DNA of 64,000 nucleotides from Pseudoxanthomonas kaohsiungensis (GTDB lineage Bacteria; Pseudomonadota; Gammaproteobacteria; Xanthomonadales; Xanthomonadaceae): positions 62,001-126,000 of the forward strand of contig NZ_PDWO01000010.1 in the NCBI RefSeq assembly GCF_010211765.1. Direction: 5' to 3'. Below the pieces are notes generated by a model that saw only the letters and a list, made by a program, of their open reading frames with translations, was not told the origin of the DNA and did not search any database. This document shows, one piece after another, positions 37,076 through 48,550 of the stretch (the stretch's first letter is position 1; each line of letters begins with the position of its first letter). A program made the position numbers and the translations under genes.

Positions 37076-38530
37076 TCAGCCGATCCGGACCCGCTCGTGC
37101 GAAGCCGAGATGTTCATGGCCTCACGATACTTCGCCACGGTCCGCCGCGCCACCGGGATACCGGCCTGTTTCAGCAGGTCGGCCAGCTTGGCGTCAGACA
37201 ACGGCTTGCGCGGGTTCTCGTCGTCTATGAGACGGCGGATCATCGCCTGGATCGCGGTACTGGAGGCCTCGCCACCGCCCTCGGTGTCGATGCCGGACGC
37301 GAAGAACGCCTTCAGTGGCAGGGTCCCGCGCGGGGTGCGCACGTACTTGCGCGCGATCGCGCGCGAGACCGTGGATTCGTGCAGGCCGACTTCGCCGGCG
37401 ATCTCGCGCAGGGTCAGCGGGCGCAGCGCCTGTTCGCCGAACTCGAGGAAGCCGGCCTGCATCCGCAGCAGGCAGCGCATCACCTTGAGCAGGGTCTCGC
37501 CGCGCGCCTCCAGGCTCTTGAGCAGCCAGCGCGCTTCCTGCAGCTGGGTGCGCAGGTAGCCGGCGTCGCTCTCGCCGCAGCGGCGGATCATCTGCTCGTA
37601 GCCGCGGTGGATCGACACCCGCGGCATCGCCTGCTGCGACAGCGCGACCTTCCACACGCCGCGCTGGCGCCAGACCACGCAGTCGGGGATCACGTAGTTG
37701 TCCGGGTCCACTTCGCCGACCTGCTTGCCCGGGCGCGGGTCGAGCGAGCGCACCAGCTGCACCGCCTGTTCGACCTGGTCGATCGGGCTGCGCAGTTCCT
37801 GGGCGATGCCGGCGATGCCGCTGCGCGGCAGGCGTTCCAGCGGCCCGTCCACGATCCGCAACGCCAGCGCCCGGCCGGGCGTGCAGTCCGGCAGTACTTC
37901 CAGCTGCAGGCGCAGGCATTCGCCGAGGTTGCGCGCGCCGATGCCGACCGGGTCGAAGCGCTGCAGCTGGTGCAGCACGGTCAGGATCTCGTCCTCGCCG
38001 GCCACGGTTTCCGGCAGCAGGGTCTCGGCGATGGCCGACAGCGGTTCGCGCAGGTAGCCGTCCTCGTCCAGCGCGTCGATCAGCGCCGCGCCGATCCGCC
38101 GGTCGCGCTCCGACAGGGGCGACAGGTGCAGCTGCCACAGCAGGTGGTCGCCCAGGCTCTCCGGCTCGGCCATGCGCTCGGCGGCGCCTTCGCGGTCGTC
38201 GTCGGAACCGCCGCCGCCACCGCTGCCGCTGCCGACCCCATCCCAGCTGGCTTCGTCCGGGGTCCAGTCCTCGCCGTCGCGGTCGTCGCGGCTGCTGTCG
38301 CCGGCGTCGTCGGCGCCGCTGGCCCCGCTGCCGGGGGACGTGCCATCGACCGGGGTGGGCGCGTCGTACGGCGCGTCCTCGGTCCATTCCAGCAACGGGT
38401 TGGTCTCGATCGCCTCGGCGACCTCGGCCTGCAGTTCGAGGGTGGACATCTGCAACAGGCGGATGGCCTGGCGCAGCTGCGGCGTCATGACCAGTTGCTG
38501 TCCCAGCGATGTCTGCAGCCGTGCCTTCAT
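37076..38530 (-). CDS. rpoN: RNA polymerase sigma-54 factor
   Basis: A 484-residue sigma-54. Region I is at the N-terminus (GQQLVMTPQLRQAIRLLQMSTLELQ). A long acidic, Gly-Ser-rich region II (about 50-120) is followed by the core-binding domain, a helix-turn-helix (EIAGEVGLHESTVSRAIARKYV) and the RpoN box ARRTVAKYRE near the C-terminus. It is encoded directly after lptB, as in most proteobacteria. Expected targets in this group include flagellar and pilus genes elsewhere. Confidence 0.96.
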   Translation of the reverse strand: MKARLQTSLGQQLVMTPQLRQAIRLLQMSTLELQAEVAEAIETNPLLEWTEDAPYDAPTPVDGTSPGSGASGADDAGDSSRDDRDGEDWTPDEASWDGVGSGSGGGGGSDDDREGAAERMAEPESLGDHLLWQLHLSPLSERDRRIGAALIDALDEDGYLREPLSAIAETLLPETVAGEDEILTVLHQLQRFDPVGIGARNLGECLRLQLEVLPDCTPGRALALRIVDGPLERLPRSGIAGIAQELRSPIDQVEQAVQLVRSLDPRPGKQVGEVDPDNYVIPDCVVWRQRGVWKVALSQQAMPRVSIHRGYEQMIRRCGESDAGYLRTQLQEARWLLKSLEARGETLLKVMRCLLRMQAGFLEFGEQALRPLTLREIAGEVGLHESTVSRAIARKYVRTPRGTLPLKAFFASGIDTEGGGEASSTAIQAMIRRLIDDENPRKPLSDAKLADLLKQAGIPVARRTVAKYREAMNISASHERVRIG

Positions 38531-38576
38531 GTCCCTGCCAGTAGTGGAGCGACGGGACTGCCGGCAAGGGGGTGTT

Positions 38577-38590
38577 CCCCCCCGGGGGGG
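38577..38590. repeat. C7G7 homopolymeric palindrome between lptB and rpoN
   Basis: Seven C residues followed by seven G residues lie directly next to the lptB stop codon (TTA at 38591 on the plus strand). Such a tract is prone to slippage and can form a hairpin with the nearby GGGGG at 38568-38572. It is noncoding, and no role is established. Confidence 0.6.
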
Positions 38591-39309
<719 letters not shown>

Positions 39310-39310
<1 letters not shown>

Positions 39311-39843
39311 CAGTTGCTTCCCTTGGCCGGGGCCGCGGCGCGCGGCTGGATGACGGTGCGCACGCGGGTGCCGTCGCCGCCGCTCTGCATCTGCCCGGTG
39401 CCCATGTTGTAGACCATCCGCTGGCCGCTGTTGCTGCCGCGCGGCGACTCGACGTTGAAGTTGCCGGTCAGGGTCAGCAGGTCCTTGGGCGGCTCGAAGA
39501 CGATGCGGTCGGCGCGCGCGTTCATCATCGTGCCGTCGTCCATCTGCTGCTTCATCGTCGCCTGCTTGCCGGTGAGGATGACCTGGGCGATGTCGCCGTT
39601 GCTGCGCACGATCTCCGCGCGGTCCGCGCGGATCTCCAGCGTGCCCTGGACGATGACGACGTTGCCGTTGAACACGCAGCGCGAGTTGGCGTCGGCCTGG
39701 TTGCAGACGGACGCGTCGGCGTCCAGCGTCATCGGCTGGTCGCGATCGGAGGTCTTGGCCAGCGCCAGCGCGGGCAGCACGGCGGCCGACAGGAGGGTCG
39801 CGGCCAGGAGGCGGCGCAGGTCAGCGGCGCGAAGAGGGTTCAT
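39310..39843 (-). CDS. lptA: LPS transport periplasmic protein LptA
   Basis: A 177-residue periplasmic beta-jellyroll protein that bridges LptC and LptD in LPS transport. The signal peptide is [18 protein letters not shown]. Core repeats include [25 protein letters not shown] and [26 protein letters not shown] low-complexity tail follows. It overlaps the end of lptC by 23 bases, an overlap long enough to suggest translational coupling, and joins lptB directly. Confidence 0.93.
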
Positions 39844-40381
39844 AGCGGGTCTTGACTTGGGAGAGGAACTTGTACCGCTGGGTCCGCAGGTTGGCCTCGA
39901 AGCCTACGCCGGTCTGCATGATACCCGGCTGGGTCAGGGTGACGCGGTCGTCGGTCCGGGCCAGGTGCTTGTCCGGCAGCAGTTCCAGCCGGCCGGTGCG
40001 GAAGGTGGTCGGCACCGGATGGCCTTCGGCGCTGTCGCCTTTCACGTTACCTTCGAGCCTGGCCAGGCTGCCGTCGGAATTGACCCAGCCCTGGTCGGCC
40101 GCCAGCCGCCAGCCGCCGTCCTCGCCGGGCATCAGGAACAGCGGCTGCAGGATGGCCAGGCTTTGGTCCTCGCGATTGCGCTGCAGTTCCGGCGCCTGCA
40201 GCCGCACCGATTCGATGCCGTCCTTGCCGAGCATCGCCATCTCGAAATCGCGCAACACGTAGTCGGACCGCTCCGTGGCGGCGGCTTGCGGTTCGCCGCG
40301 GTCGCGCCGGTTCCAGGCCAGCCAGCCGGTGGCCACAGCCGCCACCAGGAGCGCCAGGCCCAGCAGCTTGCGCCAGCTCAT
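39821..40381 (-). CDS. lptC: LPS export protein LptC
   Basis: A 186-residue inner-membrane-anchored protein. One transmembrane helix (LLGLALLVAAVATGWLAW) is followed by a periplasmic jellyroll (YVLRDFEMAMLGKDGIESVRLQAPEL, FRTGRLELLPDKHLARTDDRVTL). The start at 40381 overlaps the kdsC stop by 4 bases. LptC receives LPS from LptBFG and passes it to LptA. Confidence 0.9.
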   Translation of the reverse strand: MSWRKLLGLALLVAAVATGWLAWNRRDRGEPQAAATERSDYVLRDFEMAMLGKDGIESVRLQAPELQRNREDQSLAILQPLFLMPGEDGGWRLAADQGWVNSDGSLARLEGNVKGDSAEGHPVPTTFRTGRLELLPDKHLARTDDRVTLTQPGIMQTGVGFEANLRTQRYKFLSQVKTRYEPSSRR

Positions 40382-40947
40382 GCGCGGGATCCGTCGCGCG
40401 AATGGGCCGCGCCTGCCAGGATCGCCGGCACGTGGCCCTGCGCGGCCAGCAGCACGTCGCAGACTTCGCGGACCGCGCCCTCGCCGGCGCGCGCCCGGGT
40501 GCGCCAGTGCACGATCTCGGCGATCCACGGGTGGGCGTTGGCCGGCGCGACCGACAGGCCGGCCACGCGCAGGCAGTCCAGGTCCGGCAGGTCGTCGCCG
40601 ACGAAGGCGGTGCGCTGGCGGTCCAGGCCATGGCGCGCGGCCAGCTCGTCCATGCAGGTCAGCTTGTCCTTGACCCCGATGAAGGTCTCCAGGCGCAGGT
40701 CGTCGCCGCGCCGCTTCGCGGCCTGGCTGTTGCGGGCGGTGATCAGCGCGACATGGATGCCGAAGCGCCGCAGCTGTGTCAGCCCCTGGCCGTCCAGGAC
40801 GTTGAAGGACTTGATCTCGCGGCCGTCGCCGTCGAAGTACAGGCGCCCGTCGGTCAGGGTGCCGTCCACGTCCAGGCAGACCAGGCCGATGCGCGCGGCG
40901 CGTTCGCGGATCTGGGCATCGACGTGGGCGAGGGGATCGTAGGGCAC
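40378..40947 (-). CDS. kdsC: 3-deoxy-D-manno-octulosonate 8-phosphate phosphatase
   Basis: A 189-residue HAD-family phosphatase giving Kdo from Kdo-8-phosphate. The nucleophile motif is LDVDGTLTDGRLYFDGDG, motif II ALITARNS and motif III region FVGDDLPDLDCL. Lack of a cap domain and this length fit KdsC. It lies between kdsD and lptC and overlaps lptC by 4 bases. Confidence 0.95.
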   Translation of the reverse strand: MPYDPLAHVDAQIRERAARIGLVCLDVDGTLTDGRLYFDGDGREIKSFNVLDGQGLTQLRRFGIHVALITARNSQAAKRRGDDLRLETFIGVKDKLTCMDELAARHGLDRQRTAFVGDDLPDLDCLRVAGLSVAPANAHPWIAEIVHWRTRARAGEGAVREVCDVLLAAQGHVPAILAGAAHSRDGSRA

Positions 40948-40972
40948 GGGGGGTCCTGTTGCGGATGGGCCG

Positions 40973-43594
<2,622 letters not shown>

Positions 43595-43595
<1 letters not shown>

Positions 43596-43912
43596 TGCTG
43601 CTCAAGGGCAAGCTGACGCCGCGCCGCAAGCTGCTGCTGGCGATCATGGCAGTGCTGCTGCTGGCCGTGGCCTGGGCCGGCTGGGCCGGGATGGCCGCCA
43701 CCCGCGGCATCGAGACCGCGGACATGGACTGGAACGAGGACGGCACGGTCACCCGCACCGAGATCGCGCAGTCGCTCTACGCGGTTACCGCCAGCCGCGA
43801 GCGGCAAGGCCCGCGGGAGTGCACCACCTTCCGCTGGTACCGCAGTGGCGAGGTGATCCGGGTCGACTGCAGGACCGTGTTCGACACGGCCACTCCGGCC
43901 AGCGGTCGGTAA
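43595..43912 (+). CDS. Small membrane protein with one EF-hand calcium loop
   Basis: A 105-residue protein that I do not recognise. A single transmembrane helix (LLLAIMAVLLLAVAWAGWAGM, about 13-33) follows a basic N-terminus, so most of the protein is periplasmic. DWNEDGTVTRTE (residues 45-56) fits the 12-residue EF-hand loop at all six coordinating positions (Asp45, Asn47, Asp49, Thr51, Thr53, Glu56). Two cysteines (ECTTFRWY and VDCRTVF) could form a disulfide. It starts inside the murA stop (TGATG), so it is translated with murA. Role unknown. Confidence 0.7.
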
Positions 43913-43926
43913 CCTCGGATTTTCGG

Positions 43927-43948
43927 CGACGCCGCACTGATGGCGTCG
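43927..43948. terminator. Hairpin between convergent genes
   Basis: CGACGCC and GGCGTCG form a 7-bp stem with an 8-base loop between the EF-hand gene and the convergent DUF3108 gene. There is no clear T-tract on either strand, so it is a possible, weak terminator. Confidence 0.35.
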
Positions 43949-43963
43949 AGAAGGAGCCGCGCT

Positions 43964-44650
43964 TCAGCGCACCGACTTCACCGTGAGGTCGACCGTGTCG
44001 ATGCCGTTCTCGCGCTGCAGCACCCGCGCCGGCACCGGCATGCCCGGCACCAGCCACACGTACATCTCGCGCTTGTCGGTACGGCGTACGACCTTGGTGG
44101 CCTGCTTGCTGGCGCCATCCACGGTGACCGCTTCCTTGCCGACGACCTCCCACTGCATCTGCCGCACCCGGCCCTCGTCCACCATGCGGTAGCTCAGCGG
44201 CTTGCCGTCGGCGAGGTCGCGGGTGACCGCCAGGTTGATCAGCAGCGCATCCATGTCGCCGGGCTGCAGCTTCACCGGGCCGCGGCGCTCGGGCTTGACG
44301 TCGCCGCTCCAGGTGGCCTGGCCGGTTTGCCAGTCGTAGGTGGCATCGACGTTCTTCTTCTTCATCAGCGCGGCGGCGCGATCGCTGCTGCTGAGCGGAC
44401 GCAGCCGGCCCTGGTGCTCCTCGAACACCGTGCTCTGGCTGAGGCTGCCGAGCTGGTTGCTGATGTCGAGGCTGTACTTCCAGCGGTTCCCGCCCAGGGC
44501 GGCCAGGGTCATGCTGCCGGTGGCCTGCATGCCCAGGTAGCGGGCCTGGTAGTCGGCGGTGAACGGCTCCAGACTGGCGGCATGCGCGCTGGTGCCGGCC
44601 GCTGCCAGCAATACGGCCAGGGCCGGGGCGAATCGGATACGTCCACTCAT
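43964..44650 (-). CDS. DUF3108 periplasmic protein (first copy)
   Basis: A 228-residue exported protein: signal peptide RFAPALAVLLAAAGTSAHA, then the DUF3108 pattern (LEPFTADYQARYLGMQATGSMTL, LSQSTVFEEHQGRLRPLSSSDR, YVWLVPGMPVPARVLQRENGIDTVDLTV). Molecular function is not known; the fold is probably a beta-barrel-like lipid or ligand binder. It is a paralogue of the gene 5 bases upstream and ends the purM-purN-DUF3108-DUF3108 series. Confidence 0.85.
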   Translation of the reverse strand: MSGRIRFAPALAVLLAAAGTSAHAASLEPFTADYQARYLGMQATGSMTLAALGGNRWKYSLDISNQLGSLSQSTVFEEHQGRLRPLSSSDRAAALMKKKNVDATYDWQTGQATWSGDVKPERRGPVKLQPGDMDALLINLAVTRDLADGKPLSYRMVDEGRVRQMQWEVVGKEAVTVDGASKQATKVVRRTDKREMYVWLVPGMPVPARVLQRENGIDTVDLTVKSVR

Positions 44651-44655
44651 CGTTT

Positions 44656-45456
44656 CTACACTCCTCGGTATTCGACCAGTCGCAGGTCGATTTCGTCTTC
44701 GCCGTCCTTGCGTTGCAGGATGCGGATCGGCGTGGGTACGCCGCTGGCGACCCACAGCACGGTCTGGTCGCCGTCGCTGGACGTGCGCGCCACGCGCAGC
44801 GCGTCGTAGCTCATGTCGCCAACGGCCATGATCTCCGGTTCGCCCGCGGCCTGGTACACGTAGTCGCGCGCGCGCCCCAGGTCGACCATGCGGTAGTTCA
44901 GGGTCGCGCCCGGCACGGCGTCGCGCATGATGGCCAGGTTGATCAGCAGGGCGCTCATGTCGCCGGCCTGCAGCGGCAGGGGACGGCGGCGCTCCTTCTT
45001 CAGGTCGCCCTGCCAGTGCGCCTGCATCGTCGACCAGTCGTAGACGCCGCTGACTTCCTTGCCGAACAGCATCGCCTTGCGCGCCGTGGCCTGGGTCAGC
45101 GGCCGGTACTGGCCGTCATGCAGGTCGAACACCGTGCTCTGCTGCAGGTTCAGTCGTGCCAGGCCTGCGATGCCGCGGTCGCCGTGGATGGTCAGGTCGA
45201 TGCGCCAGCGGCCGGGGCCGTCGCCGCGCACCAGTTGCATGGTCGCGCTGCCCGCGGGCTTGCCCTGGTAGAGCGCTTCGTAGGTCGCCAGGAACGGTTC
45301 CAGGGTCGGCGCCTGGCGCTCGGCTGGTGCCGCCACCGTTTCGGCCGCGACCGCCGGAGCCGGGACGGGTGCCGCTTCCTGCGCGCACAGGGGCCCGGCC
45401 AGGGCCAGGCAGAAGGCGAACAGCGGCAGGCGCGGAAGCGGCGGGAAGGGGGGCAT
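44656..45456 (-). CDS. DUF3108 periplasmic protein (second copy)
   Basis: A 266-residue exported paralogue of the preceding entry. After the signal peptide (FAFCLALAGPLCAQ) comes an Ala/Pro-rich linker (about 27-50), then the domain: LEPFLATYEALYQGKPAGSATMQL, LQQSTVFDLHDGQYRPLTQ, VLWVASGVPTPIRILQRKDGEDEIDLRLVEY. The linker is absent from the other copy. It is 47 bases downstream of purN, so it likely shares the purine operon transcript. Confidence 0.85.
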   Translation of the reverse strand: MPPFPPLPRLPLFAFCLALAGPLCAQEAAPVPAPAVAAETVAAPAERQAPTLEPFLATYEALYQGKPAGSATMQLVRGDGPGRWRIDLTIHGDRGIAGLARLNLQQSTVFDLHDGQYRPLTQATARKAMLFGKEVSGVYDWSTMQAHWQGDLKKERRRPLPLQAGDMSALLINLAIMRDAVPGATLNYRMVDLGRARDYVYQAAGEPEIMAVGDMSYDALRVARTSSDGDQTVLWVASGVPTPIRILQRKDGEDEIDLRLVEYRGV

Positions 45457-45503
45457 GGGGAACAGGCTTCGGATGGCGGGTCCAGCATGCCCGGAAAGCG
45501 GTG

Positions 45504-46187
45504 TCAGCTGCGTGATTCCGGGCGCAGGCTCCCGGCGGAATCTAGTGCCAGTGGACTAAACAGGGTCTGACCATCGAGCCGGACCTGACCGCCCTGTTCA
45601 GCCAGGCGGCCGGCGGTGGCCAGGCCCAGCGTCGCCACCACCAGCGCGTGCTCGCGAGGCAGCAACCTCGCGGCCAGCGTTTCGGGCGCATCGCCGGGCA
45701 GCACCGGAATCCGTACCTGGGACACGACCGCGCCCGCATCCAGTTCGGGCACCACGAAGTGCACGCTGGCGCCGTGTTCGGCATCGCCGGCCTCAAGCGC
45801 GCGGGCGTGGGTATGCAGGCCCTTGTAGCGGGGCAGCAGCGAGGGATGCACGTTGAGCAGGCGACCGTCGAACTGGCGCACGAAGGCATCGCCGAGGATG
45901 CGCATGTAGCCGGCGCAGAACACCCAGTCCGGCCTGCTGGCCTCGACGGCCGCGGCGAGGGCGGCATCGAACGCGGCGCGGTCCGGGTAAGCGCGCGGCC
46001 GCGCGCTCCAGCGCAGCGTCGGCGGCACGCGCTCCAGCGCCGGCGCGCCGGGCCGGTCGGAGAACACGCCGGTCACTTCCGCCTGCAGGTGGCCGGCGGC
46101 GATGGCGTCGAGCACCGCCTGCAGGTTGCTGCCGCGGCCGGACGCCAGCACCGCCAGGCGCGGCTTGCCTCCGGTCGCGCGGGTCAT
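45504..46187 (-). CDS. purN: Phosphoribosylglycinamide formyltransferase
   Basis: A 227-residue formyltransferase of de novo purine synthesis, using 10-formyl-THF. Motifs: RLAVLASGRGSNLQAVLDAI at the N-terminus, FCAGYMRILGDAFVRQFDGRLLNVHPSLLPRYKGLHTHARALEAGDAEHGASVHFV with the catalytic Asn-His pair, and LDAGAVVSQVRIPVLPGD with the aspartate. It lies 10 bases after purM. Confidence 0.95.
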   Translation of the reverse strand: MTRATGGKPRLAVLASGRGSNLQAVLDAIAAGHLQAEVTGVFSDRPGAPALERVPPTLRWSARPRAYPDRAAFDAALAAAVEASRPDWVFCAGYMRILGDAFVRQFDGRLLNVHPSLLPRYKGLHTHARALEAGDAEHGASVHFVVPELDAGAVVSQVRIPVLPGDAPETLAARLLPREHALVVATLGLATAGRLAEQGGQVRLDGQTLFSPLALDSAGSLRPESRS

Positions 46188-46197
46188 CTGGCGCTGG

Positions 46198-47247
46198 TCA
46201 GCCGATGTGGACGCGTTCGCCGTCGCCGGCGTCCACGACCTGGCCGATCGCGCGATGGGCCAGCCCGTGCGCGTCGAGGCTGGAGGACACGGCCGCCACC
46301 GCCGCCTGCGGGACCACCAGCACGAAGCCGACGCCGCAGTTGAAGGTGCGCCACATCTCCGCGTCGGCCACCGCCCCTTCGCGCTGCAGCCAGTCGAACA
46401 CCGGCGGCAGCACGATCGCGGACGCCTCGATCCGCAGGCCCAGGCCGTCGGGGATCACGCGGATGATGTTCTCGGTCAGGCCGCCGCCGGTGATGTGGGC
46501 CATGGCGTGGATCGACTCGCCGTGTTCGCGCAGCAGCGCCAGCACCGGCTTCACGTACAGCCGGGTCGGCGCCATGAGCGCGTCGGCCAGGGCCACGCCG
46601 CCGACCTGCAGGTCGGCCGGGCGGCCTGCGCGGTCGTAGATCCGGCGGATCAGCGAATAGCCGTTGGAGTGCGGGCCGGAGGAGGCGATGCCGAGCAGCA
46701 CGTCGCCCTTGCGCACCTTCGCGCCGTCCAGCAGTTGCGATTTCTCCACCGCGCCGACCGCGAAGCCGGCCAGGTCGTACTCGCCCGGCGGGTACATGTC
46801 GGGCATCTCGGCGGTTTCGCCGCCGATCAGGGCGCAGCCGGACTCGGTGCAGCCGGCGGCGATCCCGCCGACCACGGCCACCGTGGTGTCCACGTCCAGC
46901 TTGCCGGTGGCGAAGTAGTCCAGGAAGAACAGCGGTTCGGCGCCCTGGACCAGGATGTCGTTGACGCACATGCCGACCAGGTCGATGCCGATGGTGTCGT
47001 GCCGGCCCAGCTGCTGGGCCAGCTTGAGCTTGGTGCCGACGCCGTCGGTGCCCGAGACCAGCACCGGCTCGCGGTACTTGTTCGACAGGTCGAACAGCGC
47101 GCCGAAACCGCCGAGGCCGCCCATCACCTCCGGGCGGAAGCTGCGCTTGACCAGCGGCTTGATCCGCTCGACCACCTCGTTGCCGGCGTCGATGTCCACG
47201 CCCGCGTCGCGGTAGGTCAGGGGGGCGGGCGTGGGGGTCTGGCTCAC
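46198..47247 (-). CDS. purM: Phosphoribosylformylglycinamidine cyclo-ligase
   Basis: A 349-residue AIR synthetase. Motifs: [89 protein letters not shown] and the C-terminal [11 protein letters not shown]. All are family signatures. It opens the minus-strand purine operon and is divergent from the DUF2066 gene. Confidence 0.96.
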   Translation of the reverse strand: MSQTPTPAPLTYRDAGVDIDAGNEVVERIKPLVKRSFRPEVMGGLGGFGALFDLSNKYREPVLVSGTDGVGTKLKLAQQLGRHDTIGIDLVGMCVNDILVQGAEPLFFLDYFATGKLDVDTTVAVVGGIAAGCTESGCALIGGETAEMPDMYPPGEYDLAGFAVGAVEKSQLLDGAKVRKGDVLLGIASSGPHSNGYSLIRRIYDRAGRPADLQVGGVALADALMAPTRLYVKPVLALLREHGESIHAMAHITGGGLTENIIRVIPDGLGLRIEASAIVLPPVFDWLQREGAVADAEMWRTFNCGVGFVLVVPQAAVAAVSSSLDAHGLAHRAIGQVVDAGDGERVHIG

Positions 47248-47283
47248 GTGCAGGGCCTGCGGCGGGGGATCGGGGAGCGGATT

Positions 47284-47336
47284 CTACCAGCCGGGCCTGC
47301 GGCCGGCCCGTCCTCCCGGGCCTGCAGCCGCTCCTA
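47284..47336. repeat. GTAGGAGC-type palindromic repeat
   Basis: Read on the minus strand it starts GTAGGAGCGGCTGCAGGCCC and ends in GGCTGGTAG, with inverted GCAGGCCCGG blocks. It resembles the element at 32032-32150 and lies between the divergent purM and DUF2066 genes, so it is probably in the upstream region of one of them. Confidence 0.55.
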
Positions 47337-47409
47337 CGCCGGCGCGTGATTGGCGCACTGACGGCATTCGCGCAACAATTCCGGCATCGACCGCCCCTGA
47401 GGACCCCGC

Positions 47410-48507
47410 ATGCGCGCAAGCCGTGCCCCGAGCATCCGGTTCCCGCTTATCGCACTCGCCGGGCTGTGCCTGCTGGCGGCCGTCCTCGCGCCGGTCCATG
47501 CCCAGGAGGCGCTGCGCACGGAAGGCGACGTCGCCAGCGCGCAGGGCCTGTACGCGGCCGAGGTGCCGGTCAACAGCCAGACCGAGCAGGCGCGCGAGGC
47601 CGGCTACGCCCGCGCATTGGCGCAGGTGCTGGAGAAGCTCTCCGGCGATGCCGGCGTGGTCAACCGGCCGGGCGTGGCGCAGGAGCTGCGCAATGCCCGC
47701 GGCTACGTGGACAGCTACGACTTCCGCCAGGACCAGGGCCTGTCGCCGGCCGGTGCGCCGACCTTCAGGACCATGCTGGTCGTGCGCTTCGTCCCGGAGG
47801 CGGTGGACACGATGGTCGCCGCGCTCGGCCTGCCGGTCTGGGCGCAGCCGCGGCCCAAGCCGGTGCTGTGGCTGGCGATCGACGATGGCAGCGGCCCGCG
47901 CCTGCTCACCACCGGCCAGGTCAACGCGGCGCGCAGCGTGCTCGACCGTGCCCAGGACCGTGGCTACCGCCTGGGCCTGCCCTCCGGCGGGGCGGCCGAA
48001 CAGGCCGCCGTCGGCGCGATCTGGCGCAACGATCCCGCCGCCGTGGCCCGCGCCTCGGCCCGCTACAGTCCGCCGATGCAGCTGATCGGCAAGCTCTACC
48101 GCAGCGGCGCCGGCTGGACCGCCGACTGGACCTTCGTCGATTCCGGGCGGGTGCTGGCGACCCGCTCGGTCAGCGACGGCGACGCGCGCCGCGCCATCGC
48201 CAGCGGCGCCGACGTGGCGGCCGATGCGCTGGTGCAGCGCTACGCCAAGGTGCCCCCGTCCGAACCCGCCGGCACCTACCGGGTGGCCTTCACCGGCTTG
48301 CGCAACGCCGAGGACTACCTGCGCGTGTCGGCGATGCTGCAGAAGATGCCGGTGGTGCGGCGGATCGCCCCGGCCCGCGCCGACGGCCAGCGCGTGGAGT
48401 TCGACCTGGACCTGCTCACCGGCATGGCCGGGTTCCAGCGCATGCTCGGCGCCGACGCGCCGGTGGTGGCGGTGGAGGGAGTGCCGATGGAGTACCGAAT
48501 TCGATGA
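47410..48507 (+). CDS. DUF2066 exported protein
   Basis: A 365-residue protein with signal peptide (FPLIALAGLCLLAAVLAPVHA) and the DUF2066 pattern: LYAAEVPVNSQTEQAREAGYARALAQVLEKLSG near the N-terminus and a C-terminal domain ending LDLLTGMAGFQRMLGADAPVVAVEG. Genes of this family are regularly found upstream of perM and hda in gammaproteobacteria, as here. Biochemical function is unknown. Confidence 0.85.
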   Translation: MRASRAPSIRFPLIALAGLCLLAAVLAPVHAQEALRTEGDVASAQGLYAAEVPVNSQTEQAREAGYARALAQVLEKLSGDAGVVNRPGVAQELRNARGYVDSYDFRQDQGLSPAGAPTFRTMLVVRFVPEAVDTMVAALGLPVWAQPRPKPVLWLAIDDGSGPRLLTTGQVNAARSVLDRAQDRGYRLGLPSGGAAEQAAVGAIWRNDPAAVARASARYSPPMQLIGKLYRSGAGWTADWTFVDSGRVLATRSVSDGDARRAIASGADVAADALVQRYAKVPPSEPAGTYRVAFTGLRNAEDYLRVSAMLQKMPVVRRIAPARADGQRVEFDLDLLTGMAGFQRMLGADAPVVAVEGVPMEYRIR

Positions 48508-48550
48508 GCACGATTGGCGATGGGTACGATTCGATGAGCACGACTCGATG
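48494..48550 (+). repeat. 30-base direct duplication spanning the perM start region
   Basis: The 14-base segment TTCGATGAGCACGA occurs at 48500-48513 and again at 48530-48543, exactly 30 bases apart, with similar flanks (TACCGAA versus TACGA). It covers the end of the DUF2066 gene and the start of perM. Three closely spaced ATGs result, of which only the last (48548) is in the perM frame. Confidence 0.8.
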
